Shown here: piece after piece, positions 42,265 through 52,238 of the stretch
Layout: every line of letters begins with the position of its first letter
How positions within the stretch are numbered: the first letter of the stretch is position 1
Assembly (NCBI GenBank): GCA_025370075.1
Contig: CP073016.1
Location: 868,001 to 932,000, forward strand
From: Chryseotalea sp. WA131a
GTDB taxonomy: Bacteria; Bacteroidota; Bacteroidia; Cytophagales; Cyclobacteriaceae
DNA length: 64,000 nt
Reading direction: 5' to 3'
Notes under the pieces: generated by a model
Database searches by the model: none
What the model saw: only the letters and a program-made list of their open reading frames with translations
Told to the model about the DNA's origin: nothing
Made by a program: the position numbers and the translations under genes

Positions 42265-43241
42265 TCGCGATACATAACCGCTTTTACCGCTTTTACCGTT
42301 CTTGCCACACTTGGCAAAATTTCATCAATCAAAGTAGGTGCATAGGGAAGCGGAACATCCAAGCTGTTAATGCGATGAATGGGGGCATCTAAATAATCGA
42401 ATGCGTGTTTTTGAACATGGTAAGTAATCTCAGAAGAGATGGCAGCCAACGGCCACGCTTCTTCCACTACCACCAATCGGTTGGTCTTTTTTACAGATTC
42501 CACCACGGTAGCATAATCAATTGGCCGAACAGAACGTAAGTCAATCACCTCAACCGAAATACCCTCTTTCTCCAATTCAATAGCAGCAGCCAGCACCACC
42601 TTCATAATTTTTCCGAAAGAAACGATGGTAACATCTGTGCCTGCTCGTTTAATATCTGCTACCCCGATTGGAATCAAATACTCTTCTGTTGGCACTTCTC
42701 CTTTATCGCCATACATCAATTCTGACTCCATAAAAATTACCGGGTCATTATCACGAATGGAAGTCTTCAACAAACCTTTTGCATCGTAAGGCGTGAAAGG
42801 CACAACCACTTTTAAGCCTGGCGTATTGGCAAACCAATTTTCAAAGTTTTGCGAGTGCTGTGAGCTCAGCATACCTGCATTACCTGTTGGCCCTCGAAAC
42901 ACGATGGGTATATTGAACTGCCCACCAGACATGGAAAGCATTTTAGCAGCCGAGTTAATGATCTGGTCAATTGCTACTAACGAAAAATTGAAAGTCATGA
43001 ATTCAACGATTGGGCGTATGCCGTTCATAGCAGCACCCACACCAATTCCCCCAAAGCCAAGTTCGGCAATAGGTGTATCGATTACCCGTTTGGGTCCAAA
43101 TTCATCCAGCATGCCTTGGCTGACTTTATAAGCACCGTTGTATTCGGCTACCTCTTCGCCCATTAAAAAAACGGAAGGGTCTCTTCTCATTTCCTCGCTC
43201 ATGGCCTCGCGCAACGCTTCTCTAAACTGAATTTCCCTCAT
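42261..43241 (-). CDS. pdhB: Pyruvate dehydrogenase E1 component, beta subunit
   Basis: 326 residues. It begins MREIQFREALREAMSEEMRR, with GEEVAEYNGAYKVS, DTPIAELGFGGIGVGAA, and the C-terminal transketolase domain (IDLRSVRPIDYATVVESVKK, EEAWPLAAISSEI). It is the thiamine-diphosphate-using E1 beta of the 2-oxoacid dehydrogenase complex; E1 alpha and E2 are not adjacent. Pyruvate specificity is likely by family, not proven. Ends 4 bp into the convergent SRAP gene. Confidence 0.88.
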   Translation of the reverse strand: MREIQFREALREAMSEEMRRDPSVFLMGEEVAEYNGAYKVSQGMLDEFGPKRVIDTPIAELGFGGIGVGAAMNGIRPIVEFMTFNFSLVAIDQIINSAAKMLSMSGGQFNIPIVFRGPTGNAGMLSSQHSQNFENWFANTPGLKVVVPFTPYDAKGLLKTSIRDNDPVIFMESELMYGDKGEVPTEEYLIPIGVADIKRAGTDVTIVSFGKIMKVVLAAAIELEKEGISVEVIDLRSVRPIDYATVVESVKKTNRLVVVEEAWPLAAISSEITYHVQKHAFDYLDAPIHRINSLDVPLPYAPTLIDEILPSVARTVKAVKAVMYRD

Positions 43242-43346
43242 ATCACGGGTATTTAATGGTTAAGTCAACTAAGCCTGTAAAAATAAGTGGCCTTTAGCAG
43301 TTTTAAAAATGAGTTAAGAACTTTTACAAAATTGGAAAAGGTATAA

Positions 43347-43385
43347 AACAAAAGACCCTGACGATAATCGCCAGGGTCTTTTGTT
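43347..43385. terminator. Strong bidirectional terminator
   Basis: AACAAAAGACCCTG pairs perfectly with CAGGGTCTTTTGTT around an 11-nt loop. In the minus direction it ends the OmpA/TPR lipoprotein gene (stop at 43400). Confidence 0.9.
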
Positions 43386-43399
43386 TATTTCCAGATGAA

Positions 43400-45169
43400 T
43401 TATTTTAATGCGTTACGGAATGCATCGGTTGTGTTGAACTTTGCAAACTCAAGATCGGTTAAGGCCTTTTCTTTTAAGCTAGGATCAATCTTTACAGCAT
43501 TCACCAAGTTGCTAACTACGGCATCTCCGCTACCTGATTTGGCAGCAGCCACAGCCGCACCATAGTAAGCGATCGCATAGTTACTGTTCTTGCGGGTTGC
43601 CTCTGCAAAAGAGGATGAAGCATTGCTAAAATCTTTATTCAATAATTGAGCAAGCCCCTTATTGAACAAGTTTACATGGTTGTCAGAAGATGAAGAGGTA
43701 GAAGTTACTGCAGCACCATAGTTGGCCATGTAAATTTCGCACGCACCTTTTACACCGTTTACACCACGTGTTACATCGTTGTTAGCACCGTTAAGGGCTG
43801 CGCGCGCATGGCTATAAGATTTGTAAGGATTGCCTTTCATCAAAGCTACCGAGGCAAGGTTGGCATGAACTTCAGAAGAAGGATTCATTTTAGCGGCTAT
43901 TTCTAATTGAGTAGCGGCTTTGTCAATCAAATCTGTCTTCGCAGGGTTTTCAATTACAGCCCGCAAATAAGCAGCACCTAAATTATTATGTGCATTCCAG
44001 TTAGAACCTTTTTTAGTAGCTGCCTCGTAAATAGCTGTTTTTTCTTCCAAAGAAGGCGTTAAGGTTGCAGCATACATCAATTCTTCAAAGCTAAGGGTAT
44101 CTATACCAGCTTGGCCAGTTGTAATTTGCTTAGCCAATACTGACATTTCAGCATCTGTTTTCTTTGCTTTAATAGTTAGGATCTCCGTTTTGGCCGCGCG
44201 CAAACTTGGATAAACATCTTTGAAAACCTTATTATAACCAGCCAATTTTTTCAATTGCTTCTCTTGCTCTTCAAAAGTAGCTCCGTTGTTCACTACATTC
44301 AAGAGAGCTGTTTTTTCATCGGCACTGATACCGTTATAGGCAGCTAATGCTGTTTTAAATTCGGACCAATCGTCAACAATCGGCTTCAAAATGAATTTCA
44401 CGTCCGCGGCAGCACCTTGGTAATCGTACTTTTTCATTTGGGCACGATAGAATTTTTCGATCGCGGCAGCACGTTCTTCAGAAAGTTTGCTGTTGATTCG
44501 CTCTAAACCTTCAGGTGAGTGAGTACCTGTGATGGTTACGGTGCGAGTTACGTTTTTAGAAGCTATAAAGGCATCCAATTGCTTTCCTTTTTCGGCTTTG
44601 GTTTCAGAAGTACGCAAAACTGATTTTCCGCGTTCGAATATGAAGTCTGGGATGATAACTGGAATTAATTCCTCTTGGTTATTATATCCATGGGCTGCAA
44701 AAGCGGCATAATATGAATTTTGAACCAATTTAGATGTGGTAATGATACCCGTAGCATAAGGCATGCGAGGGGTAGTCTTTGATTTTGTGCCTTTTGAAGC
44801 TACACCTTGGATTTCAACGGTACCCGTTTTATAAGCATCCTTATAGGGGAACATAAAGGCTTTTGTTACCTTCGTTTCCTCTTTGGCACTGTTCGGATAA
44901 TCTTCTGCCTTCAAGGGAAGTGCAGGCAAGGCCAATTCGTTGTCTCCATACTTATAGAAAGTATTGAGCGTATAAACAGTACCTTTCTTCAACAATTTAA
45001 CCGGAAGATTGCCAGACATGTCGAAATTAACGGTGTCTTTGTGGACTTCCAGCGGATTAGGCTTAATCTCAAGCTTTTGCTCTTTGGCCATTTTAATCAT
45101 TTGCGGAAGCGTGCAACCGGTAAAAGTCAAAGTTCCGATGATCAGGAGTGAGTAAATTAATTTTCTCAT
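43400..45169 (-). CDS. OmpA-like and TPR lipoprotein
   Basis: 589 residues. Lipobox with LTFTGCTLP near residue 19. Residues about 190-265 have an OmpA-like pattern (FERGKSVLRTSE, TITGTHSPEGLERINSKLSEERA), which would contact peptidoglycan. The C-terminal 200 residues are alpha-helical repeats of TPR type (NWNAHNNLGAAYLRAVIENP, NSNYAIAYYGAAVAAAKSGS). It is probably an outer-membrane lipoprotein tied to the cell wall; a relation to the type IX/gliding apparatus is possible but not shown. Confidence 0.75.
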   Translation of the reverse strand: MRKLIYSLLIIGTLTFTGCTLPQMIKMAKEQKLEIKPNPLEVHKDTVNFDMSGNLPVKLLKKGTVYTLNTFYKYGDNELALPALPLKAEDYPNSAKEETKVTKAFMFPYKDAYKTGTVEIQGVASKGTKSKTTPRMPYATGIITTSKLVQNSYYAAFAAHGYNNQEELIPVIIPDFIFERGKSVLRTSETKAEKGKQLDAFIASKNVTRTVTITGTHSPEGLERINSKLSEERAAAIEKFYRAQMKKYDYQGAAADVKFILKPIVDDWSEFKTALAAYNGISADEKTALLNVVNNGATFEEQEKQLKKLAGYNKVFKDVYPSLRAAKTEILTIKAKKTDAEMSVLAKQITTGQAGIDTLSFEELMYAATLTPSLEEKTAIYEAATKKGSNWNAHNNLGAAYLRAVIENPAKTDLIDKAATQLEIAAKMNPSSEVHANLASVALMKGNPYKSYSHARAALNGANNDVTRGVNGVKGACEIYMANYGAAVTSTSSSSDNHVNLFNKGLAQLLNKDFSNASSSFAEATRKNSNYAIAYYGAAVAAAKSGSGDAVVSNLVNAVKIDPSLKEKALTDLEFAKFNTTDAFRNALK

Positions 45170-45360
45170 TGGATATTTAAGTTTATGCGTCTTTTTTTAG
45201 AAATGGCAAATCTAATGGGCTGCCAATTTTTTTGCAATTATACTTAAAAAAATAAGAATTTAGGCCATGTTGGCTATTGGCTTTGTCGTTATATTTGCGA
45301 GTTGAAAGTTTAATCGATAAAGAGCAGGTTTACTGGGGTAAAAAGACCAAATTAGGGGTT

Positions 45361-45585
45361 ATGATAATAGTAGATCGCATTAAGTATTATTTTGAAAACA
45401 ACGCTTTTGGTGTTTGCTCTGCATTGGGCGATAAATTGGGTGTTGCAACATCCTCTATCCGATTGTTTTTCATCTATGCGTCTTGTTTAACGCTGGGTTC
45501 GCCCATTATAATCTATTTGTCGCTTGCATTTATCATGAATATGAGAGCCCATTTGCGGAAGCGAAGTACCATTTGGGATTTCTAA
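45361..45585 (+). CDS. PspC-domain protein
   Basis: 74 residues from ATG 45361 (an in-frame start at 45277 lies upstream). FGVCSALGDKLGVATSSIRLFFIY is the PspC helix pattern, with a second hydrophobic stretch GSPIIIYLSLAFIMN. Single-domain PspC proteins are inner-membrane and linked with phage-shock/envelope stress in other phyla. Convergent with the glycosyltransferase, overlapping 4 bp. Confidence 0.75.
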   Translation: MIIVDRIKYYFENNAFGVCSALGDKLGVATSSIRLFFIYASCLTLGSPIIIYLSLAFIMNMRAHLRKRSTIWDF

Positions 45586-46598
45586 TGCCGGAGTTTCTTA
45601 AACTCTTTCGCTCCCAATAAAAAGTAATCTACCACCAATAAATGTGGATATATCTGCCCTACCCTGTAGGTCTTAAGTTGTTGCTTTAACTTTCTGCGCT
45701 TGGCATATTCACTGCCCAGATGCGAAAAGTAATAAACGTGTGCTTTGATTACCGCCCACGCATCCGCAGGGGAAGGCTGTACCAAAAATTTAAGTGCAGC
45801 CACCCAATCGAGCAAAATGCGCACCGGCAGTTTCCACAAAAGCTCGGCAGCAGAAAAATGCTTGGAAATCATGCTTAACCCATTTCTAAAGTTGTAATAG
45901 GTTTTTCGTGGACTTAAGGAAGATAAGGTGCCGCCACCTACATGATAAACGGTGCTTTCGCCTTGGTAATAGATTTGATAGCCTGCTCGCTGAAGGCGCC
46001 AGCAAAAATCGATTTCTTCCATGTGGGCAAAGTAATCTTCATCTAAACCACCCAATTGATGATACAATTCAGCGCGCACAAAATGACATGCGCCCGTGGC
46101 CCAAAAAATAGGCCGTTGGTCATTGTATTGAGTGGTGTCCGTTTCAACAGAATTAAAAATCCGCCCACGGCAAAAAGGATAACCTAACGCATCGATCAAT
46201 CCACCGCCTGCACCAGCGTACTCAAACTCTTGTTTATTCTTGTGCGAAAGTATTTTAGGCTGGACTGCAGCAATGTTTTTATTCTCGCGAAACAATTTGA
46301 TAACGGGCTCCAACCAATTGGGGGTAACTTCTACATCTGAATTGAGCAATACGTAATAAGTACTTTCAATCTGTTTCAACGCATAATTATAGCCCCCACA
46401 AAAACCTCGATTGATTTGGCTCTCGACCAACGTAATGGATGGGAAATTTGATTTTAGGAAGTTGACCGAATCATCGGTTGAACCATTATCAGCCACAACG
46501 ATTTCGGCACCTGGGCTAAATTGAATGACGGAGGGCAAAAACTGCTGAAGGAATTTCTTTCCGTTATAGTTTAAAATGACAACGGCAACCTCGGTCAT
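45582..46598 (-). CDS. Family 2 glycosyltransferase
   Basis: 338 residues: GT-A domain with VVILNYNGKKFLQQF, VVADNGSTDDSVNFL, YYVLLNSDVEVTPNWL (sugar-nucleotide/metal site) and EEIDFCWRLQRAG, rhamnosyltransferase-like. C-terminal part has a hydrophobic/amphipathic stretch. It builds a cell-surface glycan; donor and acceptor unknown. Start codon overlaps the ebfC stop (4 bp). Confidence 0.88.
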   Translation of the reverse strand: MTEVAVVILNYNGKKFLQQFLPSVIQFSPGAEIVVADNGSTDDSVNFLKSNFPSITLVESQINRGFCGGYNYALKQIESTYYVLLNSDVEVTPNWLEPVIKLFRENKNIAAVQPKILSHKNKQEFEYAGAGGGLIDALGYPFCRGRIFNSVETDTTQYNDQRPIFWATGACHFVRAELYHQLGGLDEDYFAHMEEIDFCWRLQRAGYQIYYQGESTVYHVGGGTLSSLSPRKTYYNFRNGLSMISKHFSAAELLWKLPVRILLDWVAALKFLVQPSPADAWAVIKAHVYYFSHLGSEYAKRRKLKQQLKTYRVGQIYPHLLVVDYFLLGAKEFKKLRH

Positions 46599-46930
46599 CC
46601 CATCAGGTTACTTAAATCCATGCCAGGGATATTTGGCAGCAAACCTTCTGTACCTTTTTTCATCTCTTCTTTTGCCAATATCTCAGCTTTATCGGAGGCG
46701 ATTCGCACAGCCGCCACCACCAAGTCTTGCACCATTGTTTTATCCTCGGCTTTTAGAATGGCTGGATCAATATCAATGGAAATCAATTGTTTCTTTCCAT
46801 TCACTACTGCCTTCACCATCCCGCCACCTGATTCTCCACTGGCGGTAATATTGGCCAAATTATTTTGGGCTTCTTGAATTCGGGCTTGCACCTCTTTCAT
46901 CTTGCCCATCATTTTCATCATGTCGAACAT
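46595..46930 (-). CDS. YbaB/EbfC family nucleoid-associated protein
   Basis: 111 residues from ATG 46930 (MFDMMKMMGKMKEVQARIQE), the usual family start, in preference to 46954. Helix-strand pattern with TASGESGGGMVKAVVNGKKQ and SIDIDPAILKAEDKTMVQDL, then a C-terminal helix. A DNA-binding dimer, small nucleoid protein. Confidence 0.9.
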   Translation of the reverse strand: MFDMMKMMGKMKEVQARIQEAQNNLANITASGESGGGMVKAVVNGKKQLISIDIDPAILKAEDKTMVQDLVVAAVRIASDKAEILAKEEMKKGTEGLLPNIPGMDLSNLMG

Positions 46931-47001
46931 ACCAATTTCAAAATAAGATGGCAAAGGTAACCAATCTCTTGGTTTGAAAAACTATACCAAATTGATGTGG
47001 T

Positions 47002-48894
47002 CTATTTCCGCAATAGGACTACCGTGCCGCTTCGTTTATACGTTTGGCCTGAGATATCCGTAACATTGGCTGTCCATACATAGGTGGCAATGGGCATTGG
47101 CTGGCCCGATTGCGTGCCATCCCACGCTTCTTTTTTATCCGAGTAAAAAATCAACGAGCCCCATCGGTCAAAAATGGAAAGCTCTAGTTTGTCGATGAAT
47201 TGTCCGCTAATATTAAATACTTCGTTTTCTATCGGGCCTTTATTGTCAGGAGTAAAGGCTGTTGGATAAAATAAATTTACGGTTTTATAAACTTCCACAT
47301 AATTGCTGATAGAAGGATCGGTTAAACTCGATTGATTGGCGATTGCAAAAACTCTGTAAGAAACAATTTGATTAACGTTATCGATATCTTTATCAACCAA
47401 TGTGGTGGCATTGCCCACGTCTACTGATTTAATCAATGATCCAGCACGGTTGTATTTGTCTACTCGGTATCGCAGCACACCGGCCAACCAACCAAGGTAG
47501 TCATTCCAAGTAAGCGTTACTTCGTTGCCCGAAGACAACGTGTATGTCAAACGAATAGGGCAGATGGGCGAACTTTCGGCACTGGTGTTATCGCACTTAT
47601 CCACATAATTTATTTTGTAACAGCTATTGGAGGCGGTAGAATAGGTTGCGTCTGAGAATTGTGGGGCGGTACTTTTGCCTTGCAAGAAAAAAGCACCTTG
47701 ATTATTGGACTTGAAAATATTGTACTCGGTAGGAACAAAGGCTGGGTCTTGGATCCACGTAAGCAAAGCATTTTCATTTTCAACCACTGCAGTGGTATTG
47801 GTGATACTGGTTGGGTTGTTTCTAATAAATGAAGTACCACATTTTTCTAATGAAATACTTTCTGCGCCATTTGGATATTTACTAACCACCTGATAACAGT
47901 AATTGATTTTACAGTCAATCAACCCATCTGAAAATGTAAGTGTGTTGGCTGGCAAATTAGGATAGTCAGGATTTGAATTACGAATTATGTCAACACTAGA
48001 AATTCCAGTAACAGAAGTCTGCCAATCTAATTTATTGGAACCATTTTGAATGGTTAGGTCTAAATTTTGACTACAAACCTGACCAGATGAACCTGTTGCA
48101 AAAGGTAACGAACTATTACAAGGATCGATGGGTACAATTCGAAAACAGTAATAAAAATCATCAACACGCAAGTTATCAATGGTAGTAGAGGCAATTGCAC
48201 CTGTATTGCTATACAAAAACTTGACAGGCTGAAAGTTAGTTGAGTTAACCGCAATCTCTAATCGATATTGAAAAAAAGGCACAAGAGTATACTGCAGCTC
48301 TAGGGACGAAGTGCTAATAGCCTTTAGTTGATTAATGGTAGCCATTGGTGTTGCTGACGTAGAATAGCTAATGGTAGTAGGGGTACAATTCCAAGCTCCA
48401 TTCTGCTTTCTGCCTTCAACCTTAATAGGATAAGTACCACCTACAGCATAGGTATTTTGGTCTATTTGATTATTGCTAGCGAAGATGTTGCGAATTGTTC
48501 CGTCTCCATAGTTAATCCTGTATTCATCGTACAATTTATTAGCTACCTTAACAAAAACTTGGTTAACTGAGCAACTATACACCTCTACATCAGGGGGTGT
48601 ATTTGGGTCAACGGTAATTAGAATATCATCTACTCCAACAGACTGAAAAATTACCCTAAAGGTGTAGTTGCCAGGGGTTGTATATTGAAAAGTTGTGGTC
48701 GCCACTTGAACTCCATTGCCTAGATAATCAAAGGCACAGGTACCGCATTTGTTCAAATAATCAATAAAGTTAATTGTAAAAGGAGCGCACCCTCTTTGTT
48801 CATCTACTTGAAATTGTTCTAGCCTACTTTTATATTGCCCAACCGAAACGGTAGCCACAGCTAAAAAAATCAATAAAATTAAAATCCGCTTCAC
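47002..48894 (-). CDS. Secreted protein with gliding-type C-terminal domain (T9SS)
   Basis: 630 residues with signal peptide (LILLIFLAVATVSVGQ). N-terminal PKD-like domain (CAPFTINFIDYL..GNYTFRVIF), three or more fibronectin-like repeats in the middle, and a C-terminal gliding/T9SS-sorting domain: FYPTAFTPDNKGPIENEVF, LSIFDRWGSLIFYSDKKEAW, GTYVW-like ATYVWTANVTD. Exported across the outer membrane by type IX secretion and probably surface-attached. The stop codon region overlaps nothing; its start overlaps hutH by 4 bp. Confidence 0.9.
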   Translation of the reverse strand: MKRILILLIFLAVATVSVGQYKSRLEQFQVDEQRGCAPFTINFIDYLNKCGTCAFDYLGNGVQVATTTFQYTTPGNYTFRVIFQSVGVDDILITVDPNTPPDVEVYSCSVNQVFVKVANKLYDEYRINYGDGTIRNIFASNNQIDQNTYAVGGTYPIKVEGRKQNGAWNCTPTTISYSTSATPMATINQLKAISTSSLELQYTLVPFFQYRLEIAVNSTNFQPVKFLYSNTGAIASTTIDNLRVDDFYYCFRIVPIDPCNSSLPFATGSSGQVCSQNLDLTIQNGSNKLDWQTSVTGISSVDIIRNSNPDYPNLPANTLTFSDGLIDCKINYCYQVVSKYPNGAESISLEKCGTSFIRNNPTSITNTTAVVENENALLTWIQDPAFVPTEYNIFKSNNQGAFFLQGKSTAPQFSDATYSTASNSCYKINYVDKCDNTSAESSPICPIRLTYTLSSGNEVTLTWNDYLGWLAGVLRYRVDKYNRAGSLIKSVDVGNATTLVDKDIDNVNQIVSYRVFAIANQSSLTDPSISNYVEVYKTVNLFYPTAFTPDNKGPIENEVFNISGQFIDKLELSIFDRWGSLIFYSDKKEAWDGTQSGQPMPIATYVWTANVTDISGQTYKRSGTVVLLRK

Positions 48895-50387
48895 GCTTGC
48901 AAGTTAACTTCTTTCAAAAATTTCTCTGCTTTTACGATGTCGTGGTGCAGCAGCCGATCATTCTGAATTAACGGTACCTGCTGCCTAAAAGTATGTATCC
49001 ATTTTTCCAAAATCGGTGAAGTCCTTAATGGTTCTCTAAAATGCAGTGCCTGCGAAGCCGTTATCAATTCAATAGCCAAAATGCTGTACACATTGTTCAC
49101 TACTTTATAAAGTTTGGTAGCCGCATTTGCACCCATGCTTACATGATCTTCTTGCCCATTGCTAGATACAATGCTATCCACCGAAGCGGGTGTACACAAT
49201 TGTTTGTTTTGACTCACGATAGATGCAGCCGTATATTGAGGAATCATTAGGCCCGAGTTAATGCCCGGATTGGCGACTAAGTAATTTGGCAAATCGCGCG
49301 CTCCTGAAATTAATTGATAGGTTCTCCGTTCGGAAATACTTCCCAATTCTGCTATTGCAATGGCCAAAAAATCCAATGCCAATGCCAACGGCTGGCCGTG
49401 AAAATTACCTGCCGAAACAATTTGATCTTCTTCGGGAAAAACATTGGGGTTATCAGAGACACTGTTAACTTCCGTCAAAAAAATGGAGGTGGCGTAGTCG
49501 ATTGCATCCGAGCTCGCCCCATGCACCTGCGGAATGCACCGAAAGGAGTAAGGATCTTGAACATGCTTCTTATGCTTCTCTAAAATGGTGCTTCCTTTTA
49601 ACAAAGATTTAATTTCGGCCGCTACTTTTTGTTGTCCTTGATGTGGGCGTATTTTATGCACCAACTCATGAAATGGCTCGATGCGGCCATCAAAAGCATC
49701 AAGAGAAATGGCGCTTATCATGTTTGCTAATTGAATGATGCGGTGGCCGTGCAACAAACACCAAATACCATAGGCGCTCATAAATTGAGTTCCGTTCAAC
49801 AATGCCAATCCTTCTTTGGCTTTTAGATGAATTCGCTCCCAGCCAAGTAGGTTCAATACTTCGCTGCTTGAATAAATTTTTCCCAAATAGTTCACTTCCC
49901 CCTCTCCCATCAATGGCAAGGTTAAATGTGCTAAAGGTGCCAAATCGCCCGATGCACCCAACGAACCCATCTCATAAACGCGCGGCAACAAACGTTGATT
50001 GAACATTTCGATCAATCGCTCTACGGTTTGCACCTGCACCCCTGAATATCCATACGAAAGGGATTGCGCTTTTAAAAACAGCATCAACATCACAATCTCT
50101 CTGGGCACTTCAGCCCCCGTGCCACACGCATGGGAGCGCACCAAATTCTCTTGCAATTTTTCAAGTTGATCTTTGGGAATGTTTTTGGCGTAAAGCGAAC
50201 CAAAGCCGGTGTTGATGCCGTAAATCGGAGAATGTGTTTCTGAAAGTTTACGGTCTAAATAATCGCGGCACTTTTGAATTTTCTCCTTCGATTCATCCGA
50301 CAATGAAATTTTTCCATGCCCATGAATAATATGGTCAAGCGCTGTTAACGTTAAAGGTGTATTCGAAATGAAATGGGTGGCTTCCAA
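48891..50387 (-). CDS. hutH: Histidine ammonia-lyase
   Basis: 498 residues. The MIO-forming Ala-Ser-Gly lies in GSLGASGDLAPLAHL; other family parts are YGINTGFGSLY and SSNGQEDHVSMGANAA. It deaminates L-histidine to urocanate. hutU, hutI and hutG are not adjacent. The 4-bp overlap with the secreted protein and 3-bp gap to hisS make one unit. Confidence 0.93.
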   Translation of the reverse strand: MEATHFISNTPLTLTALDHIIHGHGKISLSDESKEKIQKCRDYLDRKLSETHSPIYGINTGFGSLYAKNIPKDQLEKLQENLVRSHACGTGAEVPREIVMLMLFLKAQSLSYGYSGVQVQTVERLIEMFNQRLLPRVYEMGSLGASGDLAPLAHLTLPLMGEGEVNYLGKIYSSSEVLNLLGWERIHLKAKEGLALLNGTQFMSAYGIWCLLHGHRIIQLANMISAISLDAFDGRIEPFHELVHKIRPHQGQQKVAAEIKSLLKGSTILEKHKKHVQDPYSFRCIPQVHGASSDAIDYATSIFLTEVNSVSDNPNVFPEEDQIVSAGNFHGQPLALALDFLAIAIAELGSISERRTYQLISGARDLPNYLVANPGINSGLMIPQYTAASIVSQNKQLCTPASVDSIVSSNGQEDHVSMGANAATKLYKVVNNVYSILAIELITASQALHFREPLRTSPILEKWIHTFRQQVPLIQNDRLLHHDIVKAEKFLKEVNLQA

Positions 50388-50390
50388 AAT

Positions 50391-52037
50391 TTAAATGGAT
50401 AAGTCAGCAATAATTTCCTGTAATGTTTTCTTTCCCTGATCGCCTGTTTGCATATTTTTAAATGTGAGTTGGCCGCTCTTTACTTCGTCCGAGCCGATTA
50501 CAATCACATACGGTATTGCTTTTTTATTGGCATAGTCCAATTGCTTTTTGAGTTTTGCCACAGCAGGGTACACCTCGGTGGCAATGTTTTTTTCGCGCAA
50601 AGTGCTTGCCACCTTCAAAGCATAGTGCTGTGTTTCAGAATCAAAATAGCAAATCATTACAGTTGAGGAGATCATGGTTGCATCTGGGAAAAGTTTCAAC
50701 TCCTCCATAGAATCGTACAATCGATCTACGCCAAAAGAAATCCCAATGCCCGATACACCTTCCAATCCAAATGACCCGGTGAGGTTATCGTATCGGCCAC
50801 CACCACTTACGCTACCAATGGCCACGTTGTTTATTTTAACTTCAAATATGCAACCTGTGTAATAGCTTAATCCCCGTGCCAGCGAAATATCAAACTCAAC
50901 GGGCGAAGCATCGTCCCCGTATCCATTTAACAAAGTAAGCACTTCTTGAAAATCGGCTAACCCTTTTTTTCCTTTTTCTGAATTTGAAAATTGGTTGGAT
51001 AGAAACTCAATTTTCTGCTGTGTGTTTCCCTTAAAATTCAAAATCTGAAACAATGTTGTTAAACTTTCTGGTTGAAAACCCCTGCCAATTAATTCTTCCT
51101 TCACTTTCTCTTCACCGATCTTATCCAACTTATCAATTGCCATAAATAGCGAAGTTTCATTTTCCTTGGCCTGACAGATTTCCGCCAGCCCTGAGAGAAT
51201 ACCTCGATGATTGATTTTGATTGTATAATCTAAAATGCCAAGTGCTTTGAAAACTTCTTTGATCATCAACACAATTTCAGCTTCGCATAGTAGCGAATCA
51301 GTACCCACCACATCGGCATCGCATTGATAAAACTCGCGGTAACGCCCTTTTTGAGGACGATCAGCACGCCACACGGGTTGTATTTGATAGCGTTTAAATG
51401 GGAAGGTGATTTCATGACGGTTCATTACCACATAGCGAGCAAAGGGAACAGTTAGGTCGTAGCGGAGGCCTTTTTCGGATATCTCTCTCACCACGCGCTT
51501 AGAAGCAAAAAGAGAGCTCAATATTTCATTCTCGCTATACTTGTAAACATCATCAAAAATTATCTTCAATTTATCCTGATCAAATTCGCGCTCAATGAAA
51601 ACATTCAGAAGTTCTAGCTTCGAATTTCCAATAAATTCATATTCTTGTGGAATTGATTTAAGCAAGGCCGCCAATTCTTTGTTGATGAACATATCCAGTT
51701 CATTGACAGTTTCTGGTGCTTTTGGTCTTAGTGAAGCAACAAAGTCAAAGAAAATTCGCTTGCCTTTCTCCTTCAACTCACCGCTGTTGAAGTCTTCAAT
51801 TCGACCTGTCAACTCTTCAATGAAATCTCCCGAGTTCAAGATTTTGAACAGCAATTGATCACCCTCATCACCATACTTGCCTGTGAGTGTTGAAAGGTTT
51901 TCCATCGCTGGGGTTTCCAATGGTTGGAAGCCATACTTTTGAAATACTTTTTTGATGCGATCTAAAATAAATTGGCGCTTGGCCATTTGGGCTGGCCCGA
52001 AATCGCGTGTGCCTTTGGGTAAACTTGGTTTTTCCAT
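50391..52037 (-). CDS. hisS: Histidyl-tRNA synthetase with extra segment
   Basis: 548 residues, class II HisRS. Motif 1 region at PKGTRDFGPAQMAKR, motif 2 FKRYQIQPVWRADRPQKGRYREFYQCDADV, histidine-A GLSYYTGCIFEV, motif 3 GGGRYDNLTGSFG, and a C-terminal anticodon domain (VIGSDEVKSGQLTFKNM). Between KILNSG (to residue 70) and LRYDLTVPFARY (from residue 191) there are about 120 residues; about 25 are usual in Bacteroidetes HisRS as I recall them. The rest looks like a helical, charged insertion. Aligned family members would confirm. Confidence 0.92.
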   Translation of the reverse strand: MEKPSLPKGTRDFGPAQMAKRQFILDRIKKVFQKYGFQPLETPAMENLSTLTGKYGDEGDQLLFKILNSGDFIEELTGRIEDFNSGELKEKGKRIFFDFVASLRPKAPETVNELDMFINKELAALLKSIPQEYEFIGNSKLELLNVFIEREFDQDKLKIIFDDVYKYSENEILSSLFASKRVVREISEKGLRYDLTVPFARYVVMNRHEITFPFKRYQIQPVWRADRPQKGRYREFYQCDADVVGTDSLLCEAEIVLMIKEVFKALGILDYTIKINHRGILSGLAEICQAKENETSLFMAIDKLDKIGEEKVKEELIGRGFQPESLTTLFQILNFKGNTQQKIEFLSNQFSNSEKGKKGLADFQEVLTLLNGYGDDASPVEFDISLARGLSYYTGCIFEVKINNVAIGSVSGGGRYDNLTGSFGLEGVSGIGISFGVDRLYDSMEELKLFPDATMISSTVMICYFDSETQHYALKVASTLREKNIATEVYPAVAKLKKQLDYANKKAIPYVIVIGSDEVKSGQLTFKNMQTGDQGKKTLQEIIADLSI

Positions 52038-52238
52038 TCTTCTAAACCTTCAAAATTAATTTATAATCCCACAAAGGCATACTGGGCAAGCGGTTATTTC
52101 AAGTAAAAGCAAAGCAAGTGGAGGTTAAAAGAAAATCTGATTGCTTTTAACCACTCAAAAGAATTTGGGCTTGCCAAAATCTTTGCTTGTAATCTGCCAA
52201 AGGATGCTTATTTTTGCCGTTATTTTAACACAAAAGCC

